Below, in pieces: positions 15,401 to 26,517 of a DNA stretch of 64,000 nucleotides. Both the position numbers and the translations under genes were made by a program. Below the pieces are notes generated by a model, which saw nothing but the letters and a program-made list of their open reading frames with translations, ran no database searches and had not been told where the DNA came from. Position 1 is the stretch's first letter. Each line of letters starts with the position of its first letter. This DNA comes from Quercus robur (taxonomy: Eukaryota > Streptophyta > Magnoliopsida > Fagales > Fagaceae). The stretch spans positions 389,501-453,500 of the forward strand of contig NC_065542.1 of assembly GCF_932294415.1 (NCBI RefSeq), read 5' to 3'.

Positions 15401-18400
15401 GTAAGAAATTTGGGATTTCTGGGACAAGAGTTCAAGAAACTAATATCTGGTGCAAGCTTGCAAGCTTAATGGATAAAAAAAGATTTCATCTATCGCTATA
15501 ATGCAGATATGAAGAAGGGGTTTAATCACTAATTTCTGAGTAAATTTAAGTTTCAGCAACTTGGGTTTTCTCATTTTTGTGGTTCATATGCTACGTTCAA
15601 TGTGAGCTAGGTCTCCATGGCTTTTAAGATAATGTCACAAAGATTCTAGGGTTAAAATAAAAAAAATTCTTTTTTGTTTGTTAGCCTAAATTTTTTAGGT
15701 CTTAAGAAGGCTTCCTTGCATCTTAAGATAGTTGGGTTATCAGGTAATTTTCATTTTGGCAAAATTGTCTGATTTTCTATTGTCAAGTTTACGAGTCCTC
15801 GAGTATAAGGCAACAAACTTGAACAGAACTGGGGCTATGTTGATGGTAGTCAAATGCTTTGAAAATATAGCAAGGACGTGCAGTTTTCTCTTCTGTCTCT
15901 TTCCTGTCATCTTCCTCTTGATCTTTACCTTTCTACAAAACAACCAACCCCCACCCCCCGCCCTCTCCCAAAAAAACCTGCCCCCCAACCTCTACTTCTG
16001 AACAGGTGCTCTTGATTTATCTAGGGTGCATTCCTTCAAACTATAATTAGAAATAACCAAAAGATACAACAATAGATTATCTAAAGAACCAAAACAAAGG
16101 AAGAAAAGCAGGGAATGAAATTGATGCTAATGGTTTAAAGATCAAGTGACCATTCCCAAGTCCTCATAAAAATATAAACATACTGGTGAACACTTCAGTC
16201 CTGCTACCAAAACTAAGTTCTGCAATAGATAATTGATTCGTCAGTATTTACCTTGTTCATTGTGTCGATGTACGCTGCACGGACCTCAATATATACCTCA
16301 TTGCCATGTTCTTTGAGGAAGGAAATAACATACCTACATGTTCATGTTACCATATACTATATTATAATAAGCCCACACTTGACCAGGGAAACAAGAACCA
16401 GAACTATTATATGATATATCGCTACTTCTCATTTTTTATGAATTAAAAAAATTCTTATTCACAAAGAATTAAGATATGAGTTTACACATGATGGCAACAT
16501 AAAAATATCAAAAACAAGTCATGTAAAACCAAAAACACAGTCCTACTTGGATCAGTTGCTCTCTTTACAAATATAGATGCTGCTGTCTTAGCTAGTATCA
16601 TATACAGACACCTGAATAAATGCTAGGGATGTACAAAAGATTGGGTAACCATCAAAAACTTTTTCAGAACAGTTCAACAACAATGACTCAATAATAATGG
16701 CATTTGATCAGCTCTCCGACTCATGATCAAGGGAAAATGATAAACGCATAAAATTGGGACACATACAAGTGAAGTTATCCAATCAACAACTCATAAAAAA
16801 CAATCAGGATACTGCGCAGTTCCCCCCAAAGAACAAACAAGGTTCAAAAGGGAAAACCATACAGATGTGTGAGAGAAGAATTCATACCTCCATCCCATAT
16901 TGTTGGTCCTTTATTCCATTTTGAGATGTCCCAAAATATAATCATCTTTGAAAAATCTATGGACACTATTGATAACTTTCCTCACTTGACCTTACTTTAT
17001 TTAAAAAGTCAATATCCCTCTTTCGCTAGAGTTTAAATTAAGGGGGTAGTTGGAAACATGCACTTTTTATTTGAAAGGCAATGCATTAAATTAGGTTCCT
17101 TTAAAAAGTTGGAGTTTCCAGACAAGGCCAATAATATGAAATGGAGAGAGTATTGTTTTGAATTGACAACAATCAATGGAAAAGGATGTATCACAAGAAG
17201 CACCTTAGTATAATATTAAACAAAATAAGAAACTTTAAGTAATAAAAAGATGTTCCAGTCATAAATCAAACAAAATAAAAAATATAACCATTTGATTATG
17301 GCGAACACACAAGCTAGATACTAATCAGACCATGGAAAGATCAAATCAACCCATCACCATCTCCTTTAGAAAGAAAGGAAAAATCAAGCAGCTCTCACAT
17401 CAATTAACAAATCATCCATATAAATAGCAACACAGGGAGGAAGAACACAAACCCAAAAAAAAAAAAAAAAGATGAAAGTAAATATGATTTTTTTTTTTTT
17501 TTTGATAAGTGCTGAAAGTAAATATGATAAAACCATATAAAATTCTAATGTCCCATTAGACCTATTAAGCACTGTATTTAGATTCTACTCACTTGTACTT
17601 TAAAAGAACACTTTGTTGAAGGATCTGGATATTTGTTTTGGGTTTTCTCAATGCATAAAGCTTCTGAACAATGAAGTCAAACACCTGCAAAAAGATAATA
17701 TAGTTGGAAAGAGCCTATTTGTACTCATTAATCGACAGGTAAAGCAGTAGAAAAACAATTAGAAAGAGCCTACATGTACTAATAAATTAACAGGTAATGT
17801 GGTAGAAAAATAATTAGAAAGAGCTTATTTTTACTAATTAATCAACATGTAAAGCAGCAGAAAAACACTTAGAAAGAGCTTATATGTACTCATTAATCAA
17901 CAGGTAAAGCAGTAAAACAAGTTCAAAAGTGTGATATCATTACATGAGCAATAGATATTATTCAATATCCAAATCAAAACATTTTTGAAGTTTATATTCA
18001 CCATATTTTCTGTCCAAACTATGAGACAAAACATGGAATATCATTATTGTCCTCAAGAGCTTCTGACTCAATTAAATCCACAGAGGTTGGGGAGAAGGCA
18101 TAGGTGATATTAAGTTAAAATGTATTGACTTCCAGAAGGTTCTCAGTACAAAATGGTCACTGTTCAAATTTTGATTAATAAGACATTCTAGCCTCAATAC
18201 TATACAATGTACATGTTGAATCCTTATCAAATGAATGAAATTTGGATTGGCTACCTTCTGTTGAAGCTAACTAAGAAAAGAATTGTTGAAAAAAAGCTTT
18301 TATCCCTACCCTTGGCCTTGAGGAAATCTTTGACCTTAGCAATTACCTCAAAACTCTAACTTCAGTTGAAGAAGCAAACTAAAAACATCTGATTATCAGT

Positions 18401-21400
18401 AAATATAGATTAAAATGTTGACCAAAACTAATATTCAGTCAACAAAATTATGTTAAAGTATCAAACCTAAGTACTAATAACCAACTCTATTCAAGTTACA
18501 GATGTCAAATTGTAGTCCTTTCTAACATATACGATTGAAATGGTCACAAGAGTGTTAACTCATCAAGTCACAAGCTTGGGATTCTTCTTGTGCACAATAA
18601 GGACTGCTATTACTAATTGATAATTAAACAGTCCATACAAACAATATTGTATCCAAATATGTACATGGGCAGATTAGTGTATATGATATGCATGACATTG
18701 TAGAGGGGCTCTCACATTAATATTTTGGTAGGTTTAAAACATACAATAACACAAGAAATTGAATAATCATCATCAACCAAAGCATCCAGTAATTCTAGTC
18801 AATAACCTTTGAAACTGCTTTCTGCCTAACTTTTTCAAGCTCAGGTTGAACGTCTTTCAGAGCTTTTGAAGCTTTGACCATAGGATCCACTTCTACAAAC
18901 TTCAGCTTCTTGCTCAGAATCTCAAGAGTTCTCATGTATTCATCATTGACCTGGACAAATTCCACTGCAAGTATGTTAACAGCAATAAAAGAAACGGAAC
19001 ACAAAAATCTCCCAAATCACTATGTTAACCAGGAAGCAACATGGACCATACACCATGCACATTCAAGGACGTATGTTGTAGCTCAATTGTGTTATAGATA
19101 CGTCCCGCATATTAACAAATCAACTTTAACCTATAATGTGAATATCAGAAGAGCCTAAATCATGTATATAAGCATAAAACATCTAGAAAGTGCTACTCTA
19201 AGTTGCAATTTGAATCAAAAAAAGATGGGCAGCAAATGAAGCAGATGACCAGATCTTTCCACAATCAATCCACAATAACCCCATCATGCAATGATTTTTT
19301 TTTTTTTTTTTTGTATAAGTAACCCATCATGCAATGATTGAATCACTAATACAATAAGGGAGGGGCGAGAGAGAACATGAGCAACAGTTAATCATTTCAA
19401 GTAAACACATTTTCCCACACATTAAGTTCTCCCTCAAACCAACCTAGCAAGCCTTACAAGGACATAACAATGATATAGATCAAGCATAAAAGAGCATAAG
19501 TAAATCCCATCCTGCCATCCAAGGCTTGATGTGATTGGTATCAAGGCAAAAGGGTAAAGCTTGTAGCAAAATATTAAAAAAGGAGCCTTCTTAATTAAGG
19601 CAACTGTAAACCAAAATAAATGAAGCACAAATAGACCTCTCTCAGATTAATGTATCAATGCTTTTCTCATAATTCAATTCCCAAACATTAAAGAATAACC
19701 AAAGTCCTGATAATCTCATTGGATGGGTAAATCACTGAAAATCTTCTTCTTCTTTTTAAGTAACGGACATGTAAACGAAGGCTAAACAAAAACAACTTTT
19801 TGGATGAGGACATCAATGAGCAAGTTTGTAAGTCAAGACCATCTGTGAGCAAGTTTGAAAGCTACGACAAACATGTAATAATAGCAATTATGACAGTAAC
19901 AGTAAAAAAGCAGGCTCTACAAAAATTAGAAATACCTCTCCGTCAACGACTATGTCAACCATTCTTGGAGGGACTATAATGTCTTCGACAAACTTTGCCA
20001 ATTTTGATTCTGCCGACTGTTTATAGAACATAGAACAATCATATATTGTATAGAACATAAGAAAAACGGAAAGGTTTATAAACAATAATTTAGAGATGTC
20101 ACTTTGGCATTACTCAAATGGCCCACTTCCAGGAAAATTGTTCAGACAGAAAAACTTCCAAAAAGTTTGTCCCCACATTTTCACACTTTTTTCGGTTGTG
20201 TTCTTTTAACTCCAAAAAGAAGTAAAATGTTATCACAGCACAAAAACAAACAGCTCAATAATAATTCAAAAATGGACCCAGAGTCCGAACCCCCACCCTC
20301 TACCCTTTCTTTTTTGATAAGTAATAAGATTATATAAATCAGAAAAAAGAGTCACCCAAGTATACAGGAGATATACTGGTGTAGACAATCAATTACAAAA
20401 ACTGCATAAATCTAAAAGAGAAAGAAACTTGTCATTGAAAAAGACAAGGAATGCAATCCAACGAGGTCATATCACAAATCACCAATTGAAGAATCATTAC
20501 TCAGCTAGCTTTATCCCCTGCTGAGAAATTGTTGCCACAAAATATCATTGAAAAAACACATATAGCCCCTAAGAGGAACTTCAAACAAATACAATTTTTC
20601 TTATGTTTTTGTTGTACTAACTAGTGGTCATTAACATCTAATAGATATACAATACAAGCATGTTTCTGTGGTTCTCAAAATTTAAACTCCAAACAAACAA
20701 TGAAGCGGAGCTACTCATACAAACAATGATACCTTACGATTCTTAAGCTTCAGGCCCATATCCATAGACTTCTCTTGGAGGACTTTTATGTCTGAACTTA
20801 TGGAACCAATTTCAACCTGGGACAAAAAGAGGTAAGGAGAAAACCTTCATTGAAAAGTAGAATTCAAACCCTGGGGTTTTACTAAAAGAAGAGGATAAAA
20901 AACAAAACAACACAACAACAAATAATTTTGCAAGAATCAATGTAAAAAGAAAGTTAAACAAATCGAGCCTTTATACCATTAAATGCATCTAAAGTTTGTG
21001 ATTTATATTCTCCTTAGTTACATATAACAGTTGAATTAAAAACACTATCAATTTTGACAAATGGATGTATAGGAGAGGGAAAAATGACTGCACTAGTTAT
21101 GACATCCTTAAAGCAGCAGTGATATAAAGCTAATTCCTACAATCTTTTTCAGCTTATAAATAGTGTACTTGCAAAAAGTAACCAGCATTGGGAAAAAGGG
21201 AAATTTTACTACCATAGACTAATGGAAAACATGTATAACTTATGGTATTTATGTGAGGTAGTGGTTTATATCCAGGAACTGCTACTAAAATCAAGAATGC
21301 ATATAATCTTGTCCCTGAGCAAAAACAATGTATATAATTTTGTCAACATATACAAGAATTTTTTTAAAAAAAAATTATGATCATTGCAAAGTGACAGTTA

Positions 21401-24400
21401 TTATAAAGATATATGCAACTACATTTTCAGCCAATATGTTTTATTAGAGGGTGATCAATTGTGTATATCCATCAAAATATATTTTATCAGTATAAAACAA
21501 ATGAGAAACAGTCTCAATGAAGCTGCAAGCAAGTAAATAATTGCTTATTGCAAAGTAAGGGACAACATACTTGAAATCCACTGAGGAGAGTTTCCATCTG
21601 TGACAAGATTCTGTCACATTCACGAATTTGATCATGAAGCGACACTAAATTATCGCTTTCTTTTATGTAATCCTGCAACGTTGAAGAAGAAGTTTTAATG
21701 CAATAAAAAACATTTAATCTTTATAAAATATATAATAAAAGAGTACTCAAAAAGGATTCTGAAGAGTATCTCTGCTACACAAATCTTTACCAATGAATTA
21801 CCTATCAAAAAAACAAATCTTTACCAATGAATGAAAAAAAAAATCAAAATAAAAAATAATCCAAACACACATTTTCTATTTAAATTCTTACCAAATAAAT
21901 CTTGTTTCTATAATCTAATATAGTGCCACATAAGAGCAATACAACAAAAAGGATGAGCAATCTAACAAGTCAAAAAAGTCTTATTCTTAGTTGATGTGCA
22001 TACACATGCTCTCAAGCGCACCTTCCCCATACACATAAATTGAGACAGCCTGCAACATCTGATGCTTCTCCAACTATTCACTTAGGAGAAATGATCATGC
22101 ACATGCCATGGCCGAAGCGACACTTAAGGTAACTAAAGTTGGAAACTAACAATTTTAGGGCAAGTTGGGCCAGTTGTAAAACCCATAATGGCACACAACC
22201 TAACAGTAACAAATTGAACTATTTTAAATTGGTCAAACTCAAAACCTAAGGAGAACAAATTAAAATGTCCAACGCAATTAGAACAACCATTTTAAAGAAT
22301 TGTAAATACCTAATTAATAATAATGACCGAAAAATAACCATAAACCAAAGCTCATCACGAAGGGGTGTTTAGTTCGCTATGATGTACCATTGATGTGATG
22401 CATATTACGATGATGTGACATTAAATTATTTGGTTTATTTTATTTTTTCTAACATTACTATAATTTAAAATTACAAAATATATCACATCATCTTAATCTC
22501 ATCACCTTCCTAAACAATGTAATGTTGTATTCTTGTATTGAGATTACATTAATGTAAGATTATAATAACGTAATATTATGGCGTAATTGAACATCACGGC
22601 GAACCAAATGCCCCCAAAGTGTATGTCACTAAAGCTGTCCTCCTTCATGGCCCATTAGCTGCAAGTGCTACACCTAATTATTATAACCTTAAATGCAGGC
22701 TACCTAGACAAGCAAGCCTAACTAGATGAGGTAGGGCTTACTTTGCCAACTCTAAGAGAATGAGAATGTGTCTGGAGTACAAGGATAAAAATGATAACAG
22801 AGCCATGCAGTTAATTGACAAAGGGTGGGACAGAAAAAGATAATATTTGGTCCAAAATCTAACCAGTCAAAGAAAGTTGGCACAAGGAAACAATGACAGT
22901 AGCATGAAACTTGGGCAATATGAAAGTACTAGAATATAGGGCAGATACGGTAATATAAACTTCCAGATCTGATATCAAAGCTTCTCAAAACTTCACACAA
23001 ATAAATCACACTCCAATAACTGCATGGTCTATTTGTTAATCACCACTAGTTTTAACTTGGATAACTATACTAACAAACCATTCAGCAAAAAGTGTCTCAT
23101 GAGACACTAAAACCAACTTTCCATAATTCATTATGAAAAAACAGTGATTGTGAGTCGACACCAAAATCACCAACTAAATGATCTCATGACAACAAGCTTT
23201 CCAAAAGGAAGCAATGCTCCACAAAGTTTTTGCACAATATGGCTAATGGGCTCTAGCTAACACGGCACCTCCTCCTCAATAAGAAAGGGTGGAGGGTAAG
23301 GTTTTGTGTTCCAAAACTCACTAATTGCATGTAAACTTACGAATCAAAGAAGAAGAAAAAGTTTTGCACAATATAATATGATGTAGAAGTGGAGAACCAA
23401 GCTATTACGAAGAAGACTTCCTGACATAGAAGAGAAGCCTCTTTACACTATTTTTTTTTTATATGGATAATTATAGGATTTCTGGCAACAAAGCATCAAA
23501 CACTTTTATGTTGTGAACTTCATAGAACTATGAGCTACGTGAGACAATTTTGCGGTTAAAATAAAGCAAAGCCTAGTAAGAAAGTTTACAAAAATAAATC
23601 ATGTCTCTATGAATTATAAAACTATTGATTGGCAAAAAAGGATTTCGTTAAGTAAGCACAAACCTGAATCGAGTCCAATTCAACTTTCCGTAAATTGTTC
23701 TCAACCCCCTTTGTATACTCCCTTAATTTTGTACCTTCAGATAGTATGTTTGCAACTACCTACATTATTAAAGAGACGGGGGTCATTAATATATAAACCT
23801 CTAAAAATAAACATGAAAGCATTTTTTTGGTAAGCAACTAAAAACAATTTACATAATAAAACACGATTAAAATGTACAAGGAAAATGCAAAAGAAATAAA
23901 ATAAACAAAGAATTGCAGCTTAAAGGACCGTTGATAAAAAAAATATATATATATATATATATATCTAAAGGAATGAATTTTCAAAGGAAATGATATGGAA
24001 TTACTTACATCGTCATTTTTGCATTCTTCCAGTTCTTGCTCTAGTCCATCCAAAGATATATCATCACTGTCAAACATGAAAACCAAATGTATTTTCAAGA
24101 TGCCATATTCAAACTGGAGGCTGATGAACCGGGTAATGTCATCATATAACAGGAATGAGAATATAATGTATTCGTAAATGAATCAAGACGCAGAAACATA
24201 AGGATGAATCATACCTGCTGCCATCCTCCTCCACAGACAAGTCCCCAACAAACGCTCCAAAATCAAATACTACATTTTTCTGCGCACCATTTATCTCAAC
24301 ATATGACTGACCCGGCAAACAATTTTTTGTTATAATTAATAAATAAATAAATAAAGGTTATCAAAAGAAAGGAATGCTACGCTACGATACACAAATTTTT

Positions 24401-25089
24401 TTCGCATGGACCCACCACTAACACCACTTTATTATGTACCAACCACAACACGCTACCTTAGCTATTGTGGGAAAAAATTGAGTGACTAGACTTATTGAAA
24501 CGCAAAAGATAGAGGCTCGTGAACTACAATCACAAAATTAAGAGATACATGAATGAATTTTATTGAAGAGTAACTAACAAGATATCCCCCAGTCCCAATC
24601 ATAGTACAAAAAATGCAAGAAAGTAGAGTCGATCTCAACAACAACAGATCTCTCTCAATTTTCGACATAATAAGACTACACGACTGCGGAGTGACATTCC
24701 AAATGATACTCTATTTGCCATAAACCAAAGAATGAGCAATGTAGAAAGCAACAGATGATGATCCACAAATTCACAGCTACTCTAAAATTAGATAATCCAA
24801 AGTCAAAAATTCAAGGCAAAGCAGTTGTCCACATTCCTAACAAAACTGCCTAAAAAATTAAGAACGATAGAATGTGTAGCAATCGTGAAGCATGAAGATG
24901 ATGATGATGATGGCTACTACTTCAAAGAGAAGATCCACTGGGTCTAGTCTAGTGGTGAAATAATAATGAAACAAATAACAGCTTAAAAGCTCTTGCGAAT
25001 TGAAAAGGGCATCGTCTCACAATAACAAGAAGTATAAATTAATCAATCAGTATTGGAAATTTGAAGCTTACCAAATCGGTGGTGGCCAT
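9416..25089 (-). CDS. VPS52: Vacuolar protein sorting-associated protein 52 (GARP/EARP subunit)
   Basis: Twenty exons join into a 702-residue protein, close to the ~707 aa I recall for Arabidopsis VPS52 (POKY POLLEN TUBE). Exons, 5' to 3': 25072-25089, 24215-24306, 24009-24066, 23664-23759, 21571-21672, 20733-20816, 19936-20016, 18807-18950, 17593-17684, 16252-16333, 14315-14497, 13720-13835, 13562-13620, 13137-13237, 12109-12159, 10967-11146, 10741-10875, 10413-10484, 9809-9866, 9416-9720. All have GT/AG borders, and phases match. Diagnostic blocks are DDISLDGLEQELEECKNDD, AKFVEDIIVPPRMVD, SRRRIPCLDS, DDVHPHYVMRRYAEF and the end SIMYEIRKYS. The family acts with VPS51, VPS53 and VPS54 in the GARP complex, tethering endosome-derived vesicles at the trans-Golgi. 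The N-terminal third is coiled-coil-like. Introns carry many retroposon insertions, but no coding lesion is seen, so the gene looks functional. Confidence 0.97.
11232..11342. mobile_element. Stowaway-like MITE end fragment
   Basis: One end of the type CTCCATC..ATCATTGGTCC is present within a VPS52 intron and resembles the left end of the element at 16887-17150. No matching opposite end or TA duplication is found, so this is a truncated copy. Confidence 0.4.
14712..14848 (-). mobile_element. tRNA-derived SINE with 17-bp target duplication
   Basis: The body is 14729-14831 on the minus strand, flanked by perfect direct repeats CCAATATTTCATATTCT at 14712-14728 and 14832-14848. Read on the minus strand it holds a Pol III A-box-like TAGCTCAATTAGT and a B-box-like GGTTCAAATTCC about 35 bases apart, then a short body and an A-rich tail (T/C-rich at 14729-14742). 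This is the layout of a tRNA-derived SINE. It lies in a VPS52 intron, antisense to nothing and in the same sense as the gene. The perfect duplication suggests a fairly recent insertion. Confidence 0.85.
15071..15182 (-). mobile_element. Two ultra-short retroposon tails with triplicated target site
   Basis: The 12-mer AATGACCCACAC occurs three times, at 15071, 15125 and 15171. Between the copies lie a 42-bp and a 34-bp segment. Each is T-rich and ends in (minus strand) AGTACTTAT followed by A-rich sequence. This fits two successive 5'-truncated retroposon insertions into the same site, or one insertion followed by a tandem duplication. Confidence 0.6.
16885..17152. mobile_element. Stowaway-type MITE in a VPS52 intron
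   Basis: Element 16887-17150 is flanked by TA dinucleotides at 16885-16886 and 17151-17152. Its ends are inverted: CTCCATCCCATATTGTTGG at the left, and the right end read in reverse gives CTCTCTCCATTTCATATTATTGG-like sequence. TA duplication plus CTCCCTCC-type ends are the hallmarks of Tc1/mariner-derived Stowaway MITEs. It is non-coding and about 264 bp long. Confidence 0.75.
17473..17528 (-). mobile_element. Ultra-short retroposon tail, 24 bp, with 16-bp duplication
   Basis: The 16-mer TGAAAGTAAATATGAT at 17473-17488 is repeated exactly at 17513-17528. The 24 bases between (17489-17512) read on the minus strand GCACTTATC followed by 15 A. This is a retroposon 3' end with nothing upstream. 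It lies in the VPS52 intron after the exon at 17593-17684. Confidence 0.8.
17707..17922. repeat. Minisatellite, ~55 bp unit x 4
   Basis: Four diverged tandem copies each begin GAAAGAGCYTA and contain ACAGGTAA(AG)C(A)G, with a period of about 55 bases. They lie in a VPS52 intron just upstream (in gene orientation) of the exon at 17593-17684. The copies differ by several substitutions, so the array is not newly expanded. Confidence 0.85.
19280..19338 (-). mobile_element. Ultra-short retroposon tail, 27 bp, with 16-bp duplication
   Basis: CCCATCATGCAATGAT at 19280-19295 is repeated exactly at 19323-19338. The 27-bp insert reads on the minus strand TTACTTATAC followed by 17 A. It has the same tail type as the insert at 17489-17512 and lies in a VPS52 intron. 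Confidence 0.8.
20304..20400 (-). mobile_element. Longer LINE/SINE 3' end with the CTTATCA tail
   Basis: On the minus strand this reads CTCCTGTATACTTGGGTGAC, then a T-rich stretch, then TTACTTATCAAAAAAG. The GTACTTGGG...TTACTTATCAAAA pattern is one I associate with plant LINE 3' ends. It carries more of the element than the micro-insertions nearby and shows the likely parent of their tails. The 5' boundary and target duplication were not resolved. Confidence 0.5.
21779..21832 (+). mobile_element. Ultra-short retroposon tail, 14 bp, with 20-bp duplication
   Basis: ACAAATCTTTACCAATGAAT at 21779-21798 is repeated exactly at 21813-21832. The insert is just TACCTATCAAAAAA, in plus orientation. 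It is the shortest of the series: a target duplication longer than the insert itself. It lies in a VPS52 intron. Confidence 0.75.
22362..22615. mobile_element. MITE with GGGG(T/C)(G/A)TTT(A/G)GTTCGC ends
   Basis: The left end GGGGTGTTTAGTTCGC and the right end, read in reverse, GGGGGCATTTGGTTCGC, are inverted repeats that continue with TATGATG/CGTGATG. It is about 254 bp, AT-rich and non-coding. No clean target duplication was seen, so the superfamily is left open (hAT or PIF/Harbinger are both possible). It lies in the VPS52 intron between the exons at 21571-21672 and 23664-23759. Confidence 0.65.
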
Positions 25090-25429
25090 TTTATTAACGA
25101 AATGGCTCAAACTTATTCGAAGATCTCCAGATTTCAGATTTCAGATTTCAGATCACAAAAGAAAAGAAGTTGGTTCACGCGCGTGCTGGATCGGGTCAGT
25201 CGTTGCTCGCTCTCTCTGTGTTTAATAACACCCCTAAAAAAAAAATCGATTTTTTTTTAATATTGGATAGTTAGGGGTGGGCTTGGGAATCTGGGCTAGT
25301 CTGGGCGTCCTATCAGTTGTGGTGGAATGGGCTTAATGTTTAATTATAGAGGCCCAGTGCTCTATCTGTCTCTCTCTGTTTGAGAGCTGATGGGGTGAGT
25401 TATTAGCCCAAAAAAAATAATAAGAAAAG
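25090..25429 (-). promoter_or_regulatory. VPS52 upstream region
   Basis: This 340-bp stretch lies directly 5' of the VPS52 start codon. It holds a short direct repeat TTTCAGATTTCAGATTTCAG near 25132-25150 and a CT tract around 25210, which may be 5' UTR. It also has TGGGCC-like motifs (GGGCTTGG, TGGGCTTAAT, AGGCCCAGT) of the site-II type common in plant housekeeping promoters. No TATA box is obvious. The assignment rests on position only. Confidence 0.45.
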
Positions 25430-25752
25430 GTAAAATATTATTTTGGTTCATAAACTTTATCAAAAGTTTGTTTTTATTCTTAAACTTTAATAAATTCATT
25501 TTTCATCCTTAAATTATTAAAAAGTTCACATTTCATACTTAAACCATTGAAAATATTTTATTTATGTCCTTAAACTATCCTAGAAATTTGTTTTTCATCC
25601 CTAAACTATTAAAAAAAAATTCATCCTTATTTTTGTCTCTATAATATTCAAAAAACTCTTTAGAAAGTTTAGGGATGAAAAAATAACTTTTTAAAGTTTA
25701 AGAATAAAAAACAAACTTGTAATAAAGTTTAAGGACCAAAATAATATTTTAC
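25430..25752. mobile_element. MITE with long (~90 bp) inverted ends
   Basis: It starts GTAAAATATTATTTTGGTTC and ends with the reverse complement GGACCAAAATAATATTTTAC. The inverted similarity continues inwards through TAAACTTTA..AAGTTTGTTTTTATTC..TAAACTTTA. It is about 323 bp, non-coding and located within 350 bp of the VPS52 start. No clear target duplication was found. The ends resemble widespread plant MITEs of uncertain superfamily. Confidence 0.75.
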
Positions 25753-26517
25753 TCAAAAATAAATAAATGTGTGGTAAAGATAATGACCCTATGCGTTTTG
25801 TTTTATTTTGTTTTTTTAATGGTAAGAAAAATTAGATAGTAGTAAAGATAAAGATAAGTTTTTTTTTGGGTGAATGAAAGGGGTAAAGATGAGTTAATTA
25901 ATAATAATTTAAAATCACAAAGAAATAAAAGAATAATAATAATAATAATCCAAAAAAACCCCACCCTAAAAATTAATGAATAAATTCATTCCAAATTGTA
26001 TACATAGATAAATTTCAAAACTAACATAGATTTTTTAATATCGTTGTTGCAAGTGCCCCCACAAGATCCGATTAAATGATCCTACGACAATTTGAAAAAT
26101 ATAACCGTTAATAAGAAAAAAAGTGAATGTTGGAAGAATAAAAAAATTAATAGAAAAATGATAGAGTGTCTATTGAAAAAGACACTCTATAGCTAAGAGG
26201 TAAAAGTAATTATTTGCTCTTCAAATGGAATAAAAATATAGCTAAGGTACTGAAGATGCTTCAGTAGAGTGAATCATAGTAAAATATAATATAAATATGA
26301 TGAGTTGTGTTTAGGCTTACTAATGCAATGAATTGTGTTTAGGCTAAAAACTTGTTTGAAATAAAAGTTTTATATGAGTTAGTTATTAGGTTCACTCTTG
26401 ATATTAAGCCACATGCTCTTGCTACATAAAAGTTAGGCCAAATTGCCTAAGGTTTCTCTATAATAAAATCCATCACAAAACAAGCTTTACCCTTCCTTTT
26501 CTAACTAATAACAATTA
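25753..26517. other. AT-rich intergenic DNA
   Basis: I see no gene, RNA or repeat termini here. It holds only short AAT/TAA runs near 25930-25950. It runs up to the 9-bp target duplication of the first Mutator-like element. Confidence 0.6.
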
